A model generated the notes under the pieces. That model had not been told where the DNA came from. It did not search any database and worked only from the letters and a program-made list of their open reading frames with translations. Source: Postechiella marina (GTDB taxonomy: Bacteria > Bacteroidota > Bacteroidia > Flavobacteriales > Flavobacteriaceae). From it: a stretch of DNA of 64,000 bases. Below are positions 56,865-64,000 of the stretch, piece after piece. Within the stretch, counting starts at the first letter, position 1. Every line of letters begins with the position of its first letter. Position numbers and translations under genes: made by a program. Where the stretch lies: assembly GCF_039538365.1 (NCBI RefSeq), contig NZ_BAABCA010000008.1, positions 1-64,000 on the forward strand, given 5' to 3'.

Positions 56865-57167
56865 ATGAAAGTGAACACACAATCAGTTAATTTCAATGCA
56901 GATCAAAAATTGATAGATTTTATCCAAAAGCGTATGGATAAGTTAGATATGTTTTACGACAAAGTAATAAAATCAGATGTTTATTTAAAGGTAGAAAATA
57001 CAAGTGATAAAGAAAATAAAATTTTTGAAGCAAGAGTAAGTGTGCCAGGAGATAGTTTTGTTGTAAAAAAGCAATGTAAAAGTTTTGAAGAAGGGGTTGA
57101 TAGTGCAGTTTCGTCGTTAGAAAGGCAGTTAAAAAAGCGAAAAGAAAAATTAAGAGCACATTTATAG
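56865..57167 (+). CDS. hpf: Ribosome hibernation promoting factor (short HPF/RaiA family)
   Basis: A 100-residue beta-alpha-beta-beta-beta-alpha protein of the ribosome-associated inhibitor family: VNFNADQKLIDFIQKRMDKL, KSDVYLKVEN, FEARVSVPGDSFVVKK, and a basic C-terminal helix (RQLKKRKEKLRAHL). It binds the 30S decoding region and stabilises inactive ribosomes in stationary phase. It is the short form, without the C-terminal dimerisation domain of long HPF. The gene lies 42 nt after xerC and likely shares its transcript. Confidence 0.95.
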   Translation: MKVNTQSVNFNADQKLIDFIQKRMDKLDMFYDKVIKSDVYLKVENTSDKENKIFEARVSVPGDSFVVKKQCKSFEEGVDSAVSSLERQLKKRKEKLRAHL

Positions 57168-57187
57168 AAAAATTATCAAAAAAATGT

Positions 57188-57217
57188 TTTGAATAATTAA
57201 ATAAATATATACATTTG
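57188..57217 (+). promoter_or_regulatory. Promoter of the tRNA-tuf operon
   Basis: TTTG at 57188-57191 and TACATTTG at 57210-57217 with an 18-nt spacer, an excellent Bacteroidetes promoter. Transcription should begin near 57222-57225. Confidence 0.72.
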
Positions 57218-57218
57218 C

Positions 57219-57247
57219 AGTCCGTTAGAAATAGCGGGCTTTTTTTT
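57219..57247 (+). terminator. Terminator-like hairpin at the 5' end of the tRNA-tuf transcript
   Basis: AGTCCGT (57219-57225) pairs with GCGGGCT (57234-57240) with two G-U pairs, followed by a run of T. It overlaps the predicted transcription start. It could terminate hpf read-through or act as a leader attenuator. Confidence 0.55.
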
Positions 57248-57267
57248 ATGTGTAAAAAAGAGAAAAA

Positions 57268-57341
57268 GCCGATGTAGCTCAGCTGGCTAGAGCAGCTGAT
57301 TTGTAATCAGCAGGTCGTGGGTTCGAGTCCCTCCATCGGCT
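57268..57341 (+). tRNA. tRNA-Thr (anticodon TGT)
   Basis: Full cloverleaf: acceptor GCCGATG / CATCGGC, anticodon loop TTTGTAA in a GCTGA / TCAGC stem, T-loop GTTCGAGTC. CCA is not encoded. First of four tRNAs ahead of tuf. Confidence 0.95.
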
Positions 57342-57406
57342 CAAAAAAAACAAAGCAAAATGCGATAGCGTTTTAAGTTCTTTAAAATATTGAAATAAGT
57401 TTAATT

Positions 57407-57488
<82 letters not shown>

Positions 57489-57542
57489 CTTTTTTTAAAA
57501 TTACTAAACAGTTTTAATAAAAGATAATTAAGCAAAATTAAT

Positions 57543-57615
57543 GCGAGAGTAGCTCAGTTGGTAGAGCGTCAGCCTTCCAAGCTGAATGTCGCCGGTTCGA
57601 ACCCGGTCTCTCGCT
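57543..57615 (+). tRNA. tRNA-Gly (anticodon TCC)
   Basis: Acceptor GCGAGAG / CTCTCGC, anticodon loop CTTCCAA in a TCAGC / GCTGA stem, T-loop GTTCGAACC. Confidence 0.95.
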
Positions 57616-57698
57616 CAAATTCCTGCGGAGGCAGGGACACTCTTCTTTTATTACCCGTTTTAGGCGAGTAAAAAAAGAATAGGGAATAAAAACTTTAC

Positions 57699-57770
57699 GC
57701 CGGTGTAGCTCAGGGGTAGAGCGTTTCCTTGGTAAGGAAGAGGCCACGAGTTCAAATCTCGTCATTGGCT
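57699..57770 (+). tRNA. tRNA-Thr (anticodon GGT)
   Basis: Acceptor GCCGGTG / CATTGGC with two G-T pairs, anticodon loop TTGGTAA, T-loop GTTCAAATC. It lies 68 nt before tuf and is probably processed from the same transcript. Confidence 0.93.
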
Positions 57771-57838
57771 CTATAATTAAAGAGTAAAAAAAAAGAGTAT
57801 TAAATTATTATATAACTAAGATTAAATTATTTTAAAAC

Positions 57839-59023
57839 ATGGCAAAGGCAACTTTCGATCGTTCAAAACCACACTTAAATATTGGTACAATTGGACACGT
57901 AGATCACGGTAAAACAACTTTAACTGCTGCTATTACTAAAGTATTAGCTGATGCAGGTTTATCAGAAGCAAGAGATTTCGATCAAATTGATAATGCTCCT
58001 GAAGAAAAAGAAAGAGGTATAACAATTAATACATCTCACGTAGAGTATCAAACAGCTAACCGTCACTACGCTCACGTTGACTGTCCAGGTCACGCCGATT
58101 ACGTAAAGAACATGGTAACTGGTGCTGCTCAAATGGATGGTGCTATTTTAGTGGTTGCTGCTACTGATGGGCCAATGCCACAAACTCGTGAGCACATCTT
58201 ATTAGGACGTCAGGTAGGTATTCCTCGTATCGTTGTATTCATGAATAAAGTGGATATGGTTGATGATGAAGAGTTACTTGAATTAGTAGATATGGAAATT
58301 AGAGATTTATTATCTTTCTATGAGTATGATGGAGATAATGGACCTGTAGTTGCTGGATCTGCATTAGGTGCACTTAACGGTGAGCAAAAATGGGTAGATA
58401 CAGTATTGGAATTAATGCAAGCTTGTGATGATTGGATCGAAGAGCCATTAAGAGAGGTTGATAAAGATTTCTTAATGCCTATCGAGGATGTATTCTCTAT
58501 TACTGGTCGTGGTACTGTTGCAACTGGTCGTATTGAGACAGGTATAGCAAACACAGGAGATCCTGTAGAGATTATTGGTATGGGGGCTGAGAAATTAACA
58601 TCTACTATTACTGGTATCGAAATGTTCCGTCAAATATTAGATAGAGGTGAGGCTGGAGATAATGCAGGTATCTTATTAAGAGGTATTGAAAAGTCTCAAA
58701 TCTCTAGAGGTATGGTAATTTGTAAGCCAGCTTCTGTAACACCACACGATAAATTTAAAGCTGAGGTTTATATCCTTAAGAAAGAAGAAGGTGGACGTCA
58801 CACTCCATTCCATAACAACTACCGTCCACAGTTTTACGTACGTACAACTGACGTAACAGGTAACATCGCACTTCCTGATGGAGTTGAGATGGTTATGCCT
58901 GGAGATAACTTAACTATTACTGTTGAGTTAATTCAACCAATTGCAATGAATGTTGGTTTACGTTTCGCTATCCGTGAAGGTGGTAGAACTGTAGGAGCAG
59001 GTCAGGTAACTGAAATATTATAG
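57839..59023 (+). CDS. tuf: Elongation factor Tu
   Basis: EF-Tu (394 residues) delivers aminoacyl-tRNA to the ribosome using GTP. The G domain has GHVDHGKT (P loop), the switch region RGITINTSHVEY, DCPGHADYVKNM and NKVD; domains 2 and 3 follow with VGVELIQP-type strands near TITVELIQPIAMN and end REGGRTVGAGQVTEIL. The start has no Shine-Dalgarno sequence. It is preceded by the four tRNAs and followed by tRNA-Trp and secE, an arrangement with clear counterparts in other phyla. Confidence 0.99.
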   Translation: MAKATFDRSKPHLNIGTIGHVDHGKTTLTAAITKVLADAGLSEARDFDQIDNAPEEKERGITINTSHVEYQTANRHYAHVDCPGHADYVKNMVTGAAQMDGAILVVAATDGPMPQTREHILLGRQVGIPRIVVFMNKVDMVDDEELLELVDMEIRDLLSFYEYDGDNGPVVAGSALGALNGEQKWVDTVLELMQACDDWIEEPLREVDKDFLMPIEDVFSITGRGTVATGRIETGIANTGDPVEIIGMGAEKLTSTITGIEMFRQILDRGEAGDNAGILLRGIEKSQISRGMVICKPASVTPHDKFKAEVYILKKEEGGRHTPFHNNYRPQFYVRTTDVTGNIALPDGVEMVMPGDNLTITVELIQPIAMNVGLRFAIREGGRTVGAGQVTEIL

Positions 59024-59036
59024 TAAGTAATATATA

Positions 59037-59074
59037 AAGTTAAGGTATTTCTATAAAATGAAGTGCCTTAACTT
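59037..59074 (+). terminator. Hairpin after tuf
   Basis: AAGTTAAGG (59037-59045) and CCTTAACTT (59066-59074) form a stem 13 nt past the tuf stop and 7 nt before tRNA-Trp. Only a weak T tract follows, so it may be a terminator or an RNA-processing signal. Confidence 0.5.
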
Positions 59075-59080
59075 ATATTT

Positions 59081-59153
59081 ACGGGCGTAGCTCAGTTGGT
59101 AGAGCACTGGTCTCCAAAACCAGGTGTCGGGAGTTCGAGTCTCTCCGCCCGTG
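59081..59153 (+). tRNA. tRNA-Trp (anticodon CCA)
   Basis: Acceptor ACGGGCG / CGCCCGT, anticodon loop CTCCAAA in a CTGGT / ACCAG stem, T-loop GTTCGAGTC, discriminator G. Sits between tuf and secE. Confidence 0.96.
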
Positions 59154-59206
59154 CAAATAAAAAAGAAGTATACTTAGAAAAGAAACTTCTTGTTAATACA
59201 AAAGAT

Positions 59207-59236
59207 AAAAAGCCTCTTTTTTAAGTAGGGCTTTTT
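59207..59236 (+). terminator. Possible terminator between tRNA-Trp and secE
   Basis: AAAAAGCC (59207-59214) pairs with GGCTTTTT (59229-59236); the right arm ends in T. It may separate tRNA-Trp from secE, but no secE promoter was recognised after it. Confidence 0.5.
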
Positions 59237-59259
59237 ATTCAGTTTAAAACAAAATATAA

Positions 59260-59457
59260 ATGGCTGGAATAGTAAATTATATAAAAGAATCATTTGGAGA
59301 GCTAAAAAACAATGTAACTTGGCCTACATGGGCAGAGTCTCAAAGTTTAACAATTTTAGTTGCTGTATTTTCAATTATATTTTCTCTTGCAATATGGGGA
59401 ATAGATACTGTTTTCAGTAAAGTTATTACAACTTATTTTCAGTGGATTAACGGTTAA
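59260..59457 (+). CDS. secE: Preprotein translocase subunit SecE
   Basis: A 65-residue single-span SecE: an amphipathic N-terminal helix with YIKESFGELKNNVTWPTWAE (the conserved ELxxVxWPT motif) and one membrane helix (LTILVAVFSIIFSLAIWGID). It is part of the SecYEG channel. It is 11 nt upstream of nusG. Confidence 0.97.
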   Translation: MAGIVNYIKESFGELKNNVTWPTWAESQSLTILVAVFSIIFSLAIWGIDTVFSKVITTYFQWING

Positions 59458-59468
59458 AACGAAGAATT

Positions 59469-60023
59469 ATGTCTGAAATAAGTGAGAAAAAGTGGTATGT
59501 AGTTAGAGCTGTAAGTGGTCAAGAAAATAAAATTAAAACTTATATAGAAAACGAAATCGCTCGTTTAGGTTTACAAGATTATGTAGATCAAGTATTGGTT
59601 CCAACAGAAAAGGTAATTCAAATTCGAAACGGAAAAAAGATTCAAAAAGAAAAAACTTTTTTTCCAGGATACATAATGGTGCAAGCCAACCTAACTGGAG
59701 AAGTACCACATATAATAAGATCGGTTACAAATGTAATTGGTTTTTTAGGAGAAACTAAAGGAGGAGATCCTGTGCCATTAAGACAATCTGAAGTAAACAG
59801 AATGTTAGGTAAAGTTGATGAATTAGCTGTAGAAGAAAATGTTAATGTAGTAATTCCTTATACAAAGGGAGAAACCGTTAAAGTTATAGATGGTCCTTTT
59901 AATGGATTTGACGGTACTATAGAGAACATAAATGAAGAAAAGCGTAAACTAGAAGTAATGGTTAAGATTTTTGGAAGAAAAACACCATTAGAGTTAAGTT
60001 ATATGCAAGTAGAAAAAGTATAA
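59469..60023 (+). CDS. nusG: Transcription elongation/antitermination factor NusG
   Basis: A 184-residue NusG with the NGN domain at the N-terminus (WYVVRAVSGQENKIKTYIE, TFFPGYIMVQANL) and a C-terminal KOW domain (KGETVKVIDGPFNGFDGTIE). It binds RNA polymerase and links it to Rho or the ribosome. Follows secE. Confidence 0.98.
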   Translation: MSEISEKKWYVVRAVSGQENKIKTYIENEIARLGLQDYVDQVLVPTEKVIQIRNGKKIQKEKTFFPGYIMVQANLTGEVPHIIRSVTNVIGFLGETKGGDPVPLRQSEVNRMLGKVDELAVEENVNVVIPYTKGETVKVIDGPFNGFDGTIENINEEKRKLEVMVKIFGRKTPLELSYMQVEKV

Positions 60024-60099
60024 TATTAGTGTTACAGTAAAGATAGATGTGTTTTTCGCTTCCAATTGAAGAATAACATCAAAAATTAAATTATTAAAA

Positions 60100-60537
60100 A
60101 TGGCAAAAGAATTAGGTAAAGTAGTTAAGTTACAAGTTCGGGGAGGTGCTGCGAATCCATCGCCACCGGTTGGACCCGCTTTAGGAGCTGCAGGTGTTAA
60201 CATCATGGAGTTCTGTAAGCAATTCAATGCTAGAACCCAAGATAAAGCTGGTAAAGTGTTACCAGTTGTTATATCTGTTTACAAAGACAAATCGTTTGAC
60301 TTTGTAATTAAAACTCCACCAGCAGCTGTACAGTTATTAGAGGCAGCTAAGTTGAAAAAGGGTTCTGGAGAGCCAAACCGAAAAAAAGTAGCTAAAGTTT
60401 CTTGGGATCAAGTTAAAACAATCGCTGAAGACAAAATGGTAGATTTAAATGCATTTACAATAGAGTCTGCAATGAGAATGATAGCTGGTACAGCAAGATC
60501 AATGGGTATAACCGTAACAGGGCAATTCCCTTCTTAA
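60100..60537 (+). CDS. rplK: 50S ribosomal protein uL11
   Basis: The 145-residue uL11 protein: N-terminal VVKLQVRGGAANPSPPVGPALG and C-terminal RNA-binding domain ending GTARSMGITV. Part of the GTPase-associated centre with uL10 and bL12. A 76-nt leader separates it from nusG. Confidence 0.98.
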   Translation: MAKELGKVVKLQVRGGAANPSPPVGPALGAAGVNIMEFCKQFNARTQDKAGKVLPVVISVYKDKSFDFVIKTPPAAVQLLEAAKLKKGSGEPNRKKVAKVSWDQVKTIAEDKMVDLNAFTIESAMRMIAGTARSMGITVTGQFPS

Positions 60538-60557
60538 TCTATTAAAGACATTAAAAA

Positions 60558-61247
60558 ATGGCAAGATTAACAAAAAAGCAAAAAGAAGCTTCAGCGAAAA
60601 TAGAAAAAGGAAGAGTTTATTCTGTTGAGGAAGCATCAGCATTAATAAAAGAAATTACCAATACAAAGTTTGACGCATCTATTGATTTAGCTGTGCGTTT
60701 AGGAGTAGATCCTAGAAAAGCTAACCAAATGGTAAGAGGTGTAGTATCTCTTCCACACGGTACTGGTAAAGACATGAAAGTACTAGCATTAGTAACTCCA
60801 GACAAAGAAGCAGAAGCTAAAGAAGCTGGAGCAGATTACGTTGGTTTGGATGAGTACCTTGATAAAATCAAGAGTGGTTGGACAGATGTAGATGTAATTA
60901 TTACTATGCCAAGTGTAATGGGTAAATTAGGTCCTTTAGGACGTGTATTAGGTCCTCGTGGTTTAATGCCTAATCCAAAAACAGGTACAGTAACTATGGA
61001 TGTAGCTAAAGCTGTTACAGAAGTGAAAGCTGGTAAAATTGACTTTAAAGTTGATAAAACTGGTATTGTTCACGCAGCAATAGGTAAAGCATCATTTAGT
61101 GCAGATAAGATTGCAGGAAATGCAAACGAATTATTACAAACATTAATGAAATTAAAGCCTACAGCTGCAAAAGGTGTTTATGTAAAGAGCATATTTATGT
61201 CTTCTACAATGAGCCCGAGTTTAGCTGTTGATCCTAAAATTGGTTAA
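60558..61247 (+). CDS. rplA: 50S ribosomal protein uL1
   Basis: The 229-residue uL1 protein of the L1 stalk, with the signature RVLGPRGLMPNPKTGTV and the C-terminal VKSIFMSSTMSPSLAVD. In many bacteria uL1 also represses its own operon by binding the rplK leader; no mimic of the rRNA site was identified here. Confidence 0.98.
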   Translation: MARLTKKQKEASAKIEKGRVYSVEEASALIKEITNTKFDASIDLAVRLGVDPRKANQMVRGVVSLPHGTGKDMKVLALVTPDKEAEAKEAGADYVGLDEYLDKIKSGWTDVDVIITMPSVMGKLGPLGRVLGPRGLMPNPKTGTVTMDVAKAVTEVKAGKIDFKVDKTGIVHAAIGKASFSADKIAGNANELLQTLMKLKPTAAKGVYVKSIFMSSTMSPSLAVDPKIG

Positions 61248-61266
61248 TTAGTTAAAAACTTTTATT

Positions 61267-61788
61267 ATGACTAGAGAAGAAAAATCACAAGTAATTGAAG
61301 AATTAACTACACAATTAGCTGATAATGCAAATATCTATTTAACAGATATTTCAGGATTAAACGCTGTTGCAACGTCTAACTTACGTCGTGCTTGTTTTAA
61401 AGCAGGTATCCAGTTAGCTGTAGTTAAAAATACATTGTTAGAAAAAGCAATGGAAACTTCAGATAGAGAATTTGGAGAACTTCCTTCTGTATTGAAAGGA
61501 AACACTTCGGTTATGTATTCTGAAACAGGTAATGCACCTGCTAAAGTAATTAAAGCATTCAGAAAAAAATCTGAAAAACCTTTATTAAAAGGAGCTTTTA
61601 TTGAAGAAGCGGTTTACCTAGGAGACGATCAATTAGATATGTTAGTTGATATCAAATCTAAAGAAGAATTGATTGGAGAGATTGTTGGATTATTACAATC
61701 TCCTGCTAAAAACGTTATTTCTGCACTTAAATCTGGAGGAAGCACAATAGCAGGTATCATTAAAACACTATCTGAGAAAGAAGGATAG
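61267..61788 (+). CDS. rplJ: 50S ribosomal protein uL10
   Basis: The 173-residue uL10 protein that forms the base of the bL12 stalk: NANIYLTDISGLNAVATSNLRR, VVKNTLLEKAME, and the C-terminal helix for bL12 binding. Only 19 nt separate it from rplA, so the long L10-binding leader known in E. coli is absent at this position. Confidence 0.98.
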   Translation: MTREEKSQVIEELTTQLADNANIYLTDISGLNAVATSNLRRACFKAGIQLAVVKNTLLEKAMETSDREFGELPSVLKGNTSVMYSETGNAPAKVIKAFRKKSEKPLLKGAFIEEAVYLGDDQLDMLVDIKSKEELIGEIVGLLQSPAKNVISALKSGGSTIAGIIKTLSEKEG

Positions 61789-61849
61789 TATTAAATAGTA
61801 CGCACTTTATTACAAATATATTATTACAAAATTATTAAAACGATAGAAA

Positions 61850-62224
61850 ATGGCAGATTTAAAAGATTTCGCAGAACAATTAGTTAACCTTACTGTAAAA
61901 GAAGTAAATGAGTTAGCAACTATATTAAAAGACGAGTATGGTATCGAGCCTGCTGCTGCTGCTGCAGTTGCTGTTGCTGGTCCTGCTGGTGGTGGAGATG
62001 CTGAAGAAGCTCAAACTGAATTTGATGTTATCTTAAAAGCAGCTGGTGGTTCTAAATTAGCAGTTGTAAAATTAGTTAAAGAATTAACTGGTTTAGGTTT
62101 AAAAGAAGCTAAAGGTTTAGTTGATGATGCACCAAGTGCAATTAAAGAAGGTATTACTAAAGATGAAGCTGAGGCTTTAAAAGCATCTTTAGAAGAAGCT
62201 GGAGCAGAGGTAGAGCTTAAGTAA
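61850..62224 (+). CDS. rplL: 50S ribosomal protein bL12
   Basis: The 124-residue bL12 stalk protein: N-terminal dimerisation helix (DLKDFAEQLVNLTVKEVNEL), an Ala/Gly-rich hinge (AAAAAVAVAGPAGGG) and the C-terminal factor-binding domain (KLAVVKLVKELTGLGLKEAK). Codon repeats in the hinge are GCT-rich. Confidence 0.98.
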   Translation: MADLKDFAEQLVNLTVKEVNELATILKDEYGIEPAAAAAVAVAGPAGGGDAEEAQTEFDVILKAAGGSKLAVVKLVKELTGLGLKEAKGLVDDAPSAIKEGITKDEAEALKASLEEAGAEVELK

Positions 62225-62247
62225 GCTTAACAACTCAAAAACATAAA

Positions 62248-62284
62248 GGTTTAGGTCTGGAGAACGTTCTTCAAGACCTAAACC
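62248..62284 (+). promoter_or_regulatory. Extended hairpin between rplL and rpoB
   Basis: GGTTTAGGTCT (62248-62258) pairs perfectly with AGACCTAAACC (62274-62284), and the inner part AGAAC / GTTCT extends it. There is no T run, so it looks more like an RNase processing site or partial attenuator than a full terminator, as known between these genes in other bacteria. Confidence 0.6.
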
Positions 62285-62348
62285 ATTTTGTGTATATAAT
62301 AGTTTATATACGCTATTAATTTTTTTTTAATCATAATTCCGTCCATTG

Positions 62349-64000
62349 ATGTTATTAACACAAGCTGAAAGATTAAATTTCTCATCTATTGTAAATAGAA
62401 CGGAATATCCAGATTTCTTGGATATTCAGATAAAATCCTTCCAGGATTTTTTCCAATTAGAGACAAAATCTGAAGAAAGAGGTGATGAAGGTTTATACAA
62501 TACCTTCATGGAGAACTTTCCAATAACTGATTCACGTAATCAATTTGTTTTAGAATTTTTAGATTACTTTGTAGACCCACCACGTTACGCCATAGATGAG
62601 TGTATAGAAAGAGGGCTTACTTATAGCGTTCCGCTTAAGGCAAGGTTAAAGTTATATTGTACAGACCCTGAACACGAGGATTTCGAAACTATTGTTCAAG
62701 ATGTGTACTTAGGAACTATACCTTACATGACACCTTCTGGTACTTTTTGTATCAACGGAGCAGAGCGTGTAGTAGTATCTCAATTACACCGTTCGCCAGG
62801 GGTTTTCTTTGGTCAGTCTTTCCATGCTAATGGAACAAAGTTATATTCAGCTAGAGTAATACCATTTAAAGGATCTTGGATTGAGTTTGCTACAGACATC
62901 AATCAAGTAATGTATGCTTACATTGATAGAAAGAAAAAATTACCTGTTACAACGCTTTTCCGTGCTATTGGATTTGAGCGTGATAAAGATATTTTAGAGA
63001 TTTTTGATTTGGCTGAAGAAGCTAAAGTTTCAAAATCTGGTTTAAAAAAGTATTTAGGAAGAAAATTAGCTGCACGTGTATTAAATACATGGCATGAAGA
63101 TTTTGTTGATGAAGATACTGGTGAGGTTGTATCTATTGAGCGTAACGAGATTGTGCTTGACCGTGATACAATTTTAGACAAAGAAAACATTGAAGAAATT
63201 CTTGAGGCAGATGTAAAAACAATTCTTTTACATAAAGAAACTGCAGAACAAGGCGATTATGCAATAATACATAATACACTTCAAAAGGATCCAACAAACT
63301 CGGAAAAAGAGGCTGTTGAGCATATCTATAGACAATTACGTAATGCTGAGCCACCAGATGAGGAAACAGCACGTGGTATTATAGATAAATTATTTTTTAG
63401 CGACCAACGTTACTCTTTAGGAGAAGTAGGTCGTTATAGAATGAATAAAAAATTAGGTCTTGATATTGGAATGGATAAGCAAGTGCTTACCAAAGAAGAT
63501 ATTATTACTATTATAAAATATTTAATTGAGCTTATTAACTCTAAAGCAGAGATTGATGATATTGATCACTTATCTAACCGTCGTGTTAGAACTGTTGGAG
63601 AGCAATTATCGTCTCAATTTGGTGTTGGTTTAGCTCGTATGGCTCGAACTATTCGTGAGCGTATGAACGTTCGTGATAACGAAGTATTTACTCCAATAGA
63701 TTTAATTAATGCAAAGACCTTGTCGTCTGTAATTAATTCTTTCTTTGGTACAAACCAGTTGTCTCAGTTTATGGATCAAACAAACCCATTAGCAGAGATA
63801 ACTCATAAGCGTCGTTTATCGGCTCTTGGACCTGGAGGTCTTTCGAGAGAAAGAGCTGGTTTCGAGGTTCGTGATGTACACTATACACACTATGGTCGTT
63901 TATGTCCTATTGAAACACCAGAGGGACCAAATATTGGTTTAATTTCTTCACTTTCTGTATATGCTAAAGTGAACTCTATGGGATTCATTGAAACACCTTA
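62349..64000 (+). CDS. rpoB: RNA polymerase beta subunit (3' end beyond window)
   Basis: The first 550 residues of the beta subunit, from the ATG at 62349 to the window edge: LLTQAERLNFSSI, LDIQIKSFQDF, and the protrusion and lobe domains. The rifampicin-binding region is complete and reads FGTNQLSQFMDQTNPLAEIT then HKRRLSALGPGGL, which is the drug-sensitive sequence at the usual resistance positions (Q-F-M-D, H, R, S, L). It is 125 nt downstream of rplL, following the universal rplKAJL-rpoBC order. Confidence 0.98.
   Translation, partial: MLLTQAERLNFSSIVNRTEYPDFLDIQIKSFQDFFQLETKSEERGDEGLYNTFMENFPITDSRNQFVLEFLDYFVDPPRYAIDECIERGLTYSVPLKARLKLYCTDPEHEDFETIVQDVYLGTIPYMTPSGTFCINGAERVVVSQLHRSPGVFFGQSFHANGTKLYSARVIPFKGSWIEFATDINQVMYAYIDRKKKLPVTTLFRAIGFERDKDILEIFDLAEEAKVSKSGLKKYLGRKLAARVLNTWHEDFVDEDTGEVVSIERNEIVLDRDTILDKENIEEILEADVKTILLHKETAEQGDYAIIHNTLQKDPTNSEKEAVEHIYRQLRNAEPPDEETARGIIDKLFFSDQRYSLGEVGRYRMNKKLGLDIGMDKQVLTKEDIITIIKYLIELINSKAEIDDIDHLSNRRVRTVGEQLSSQFGVGLARMARTIRERMNVRDNEVFTPIDLINAKTLSSVINSFFGTNQLSQFMDQTNPLAEITHKRRLSALGPGGLSRERAGFEVRDVHYTHYGRLCPIETPEGPNIGLISSLSVYAKVNSMGFIETP

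Noticed and set aside
57538..57765. Protein ORF on the minus strand over the tRNA cluster
   Set aside because: It covers tRNA-Gly and tRNA-Thr in antisense; peptides of the type RPGSNRRHSAWKADALPTEL are a well-known false translation of tRNA genes.

Overview
The window comes from a low-GC member of the Bacteroidota, very probably a marine-type Flavobacteriaceae. The evidence is a type IX secretion (T9SS) gene set (PorT, a PorP/SprF-like protein, a giant protein with a gliding-type C-terminal domain, a SprB-repeat protein), a TamL-type lipoprotein BamA homologue, promoters with TAnnTTTG -7 boxes, and near-absence of Shine-Dalgarno sequences except at rpsU. The genus cannot be fixed from the sequence. 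It is a draft scaffold: two runs of N (14073-14168 and 55102-55198) both sit inside tandem repeats.

Layout. 1-1768: a truncated SprB-repeat secreted protein. 2.5-5.4 kb: pnp and rpsO. 5.5-6.3 kb: an AraC-type regulator with a divergent receiver domain. 6.9-20.8 kb: a T9SS surface-protein operon made of a roughly 3,650-residue adhesin, a PorP/SprF-like outer-membrane protein and an OmpA/PD40 protein. 21-23.4 kb: two paralogous PAS histidine kinases. 23.4-30.7 kb: accD, fbaA, tamL divergent from an rRNA/tRNA 2'-O-methyltransferase gene, then porT and menG. 31-34 kb: trkA-trkH potassium uptake. 34-36.5 kb: a GMC oxidoreductase and a DoxX protein. 36.8-40.2 kb: a small membrane protein and a copper module (CopZ-like chaperone, CopA ATPase, and an AraC regulator carrying an N-terminal metal-binding-like domain). 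40.3-43.4 kb: aminotransferase, fatty acid desaturase, rsmG. 43.4-47.4 kb: a TPR protein and a small sugar-acid cluster (SMP-30 lactonase, DUF3500, GH88/105 hydrolase). 47.6-54.9 kb: small membrane/secreted proteins, DUF2851, PspC-like, RCK potassium channel, alanine/sodium symporter, helix-hairpin-helix protein, acyl-CoA dehydrogenase. 54.9-55.6 kb: an 87-bp hairpin-forming tandem repeat and a dispersed repeat. 55.5-64 kb: rpsU, a XerC-type recombinase, hpf, tRNA-Thr/Tyr/Gly/Thr, tuf, tRNA-Trp, secE, nusG, rplKAJL and the start of rpoB.

How the parts fit. Most of the window is core housekeeping. The accessory interest lies in cell-surface biology (T9SS machinery and cargo), a self-contained copper response module, and intergenic repeats. 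rpsU has a near-perfect Shine-Dalgarno sequence in a genome that otherwise ignores them, matching the known model in which bS21 helps hide the ribosome's anti-SD and controls its own translation. No phage, insertion sequence, CRISPR array or classical defence system was seen. The least explained features are the 87-bp hairpin repeat that copies the end of the acyl-CoA dehydrogenase gene, a three-member family of dispersed intergenic elements, and a terminator-like hairpin directly after the tRNA-tuf promoter.
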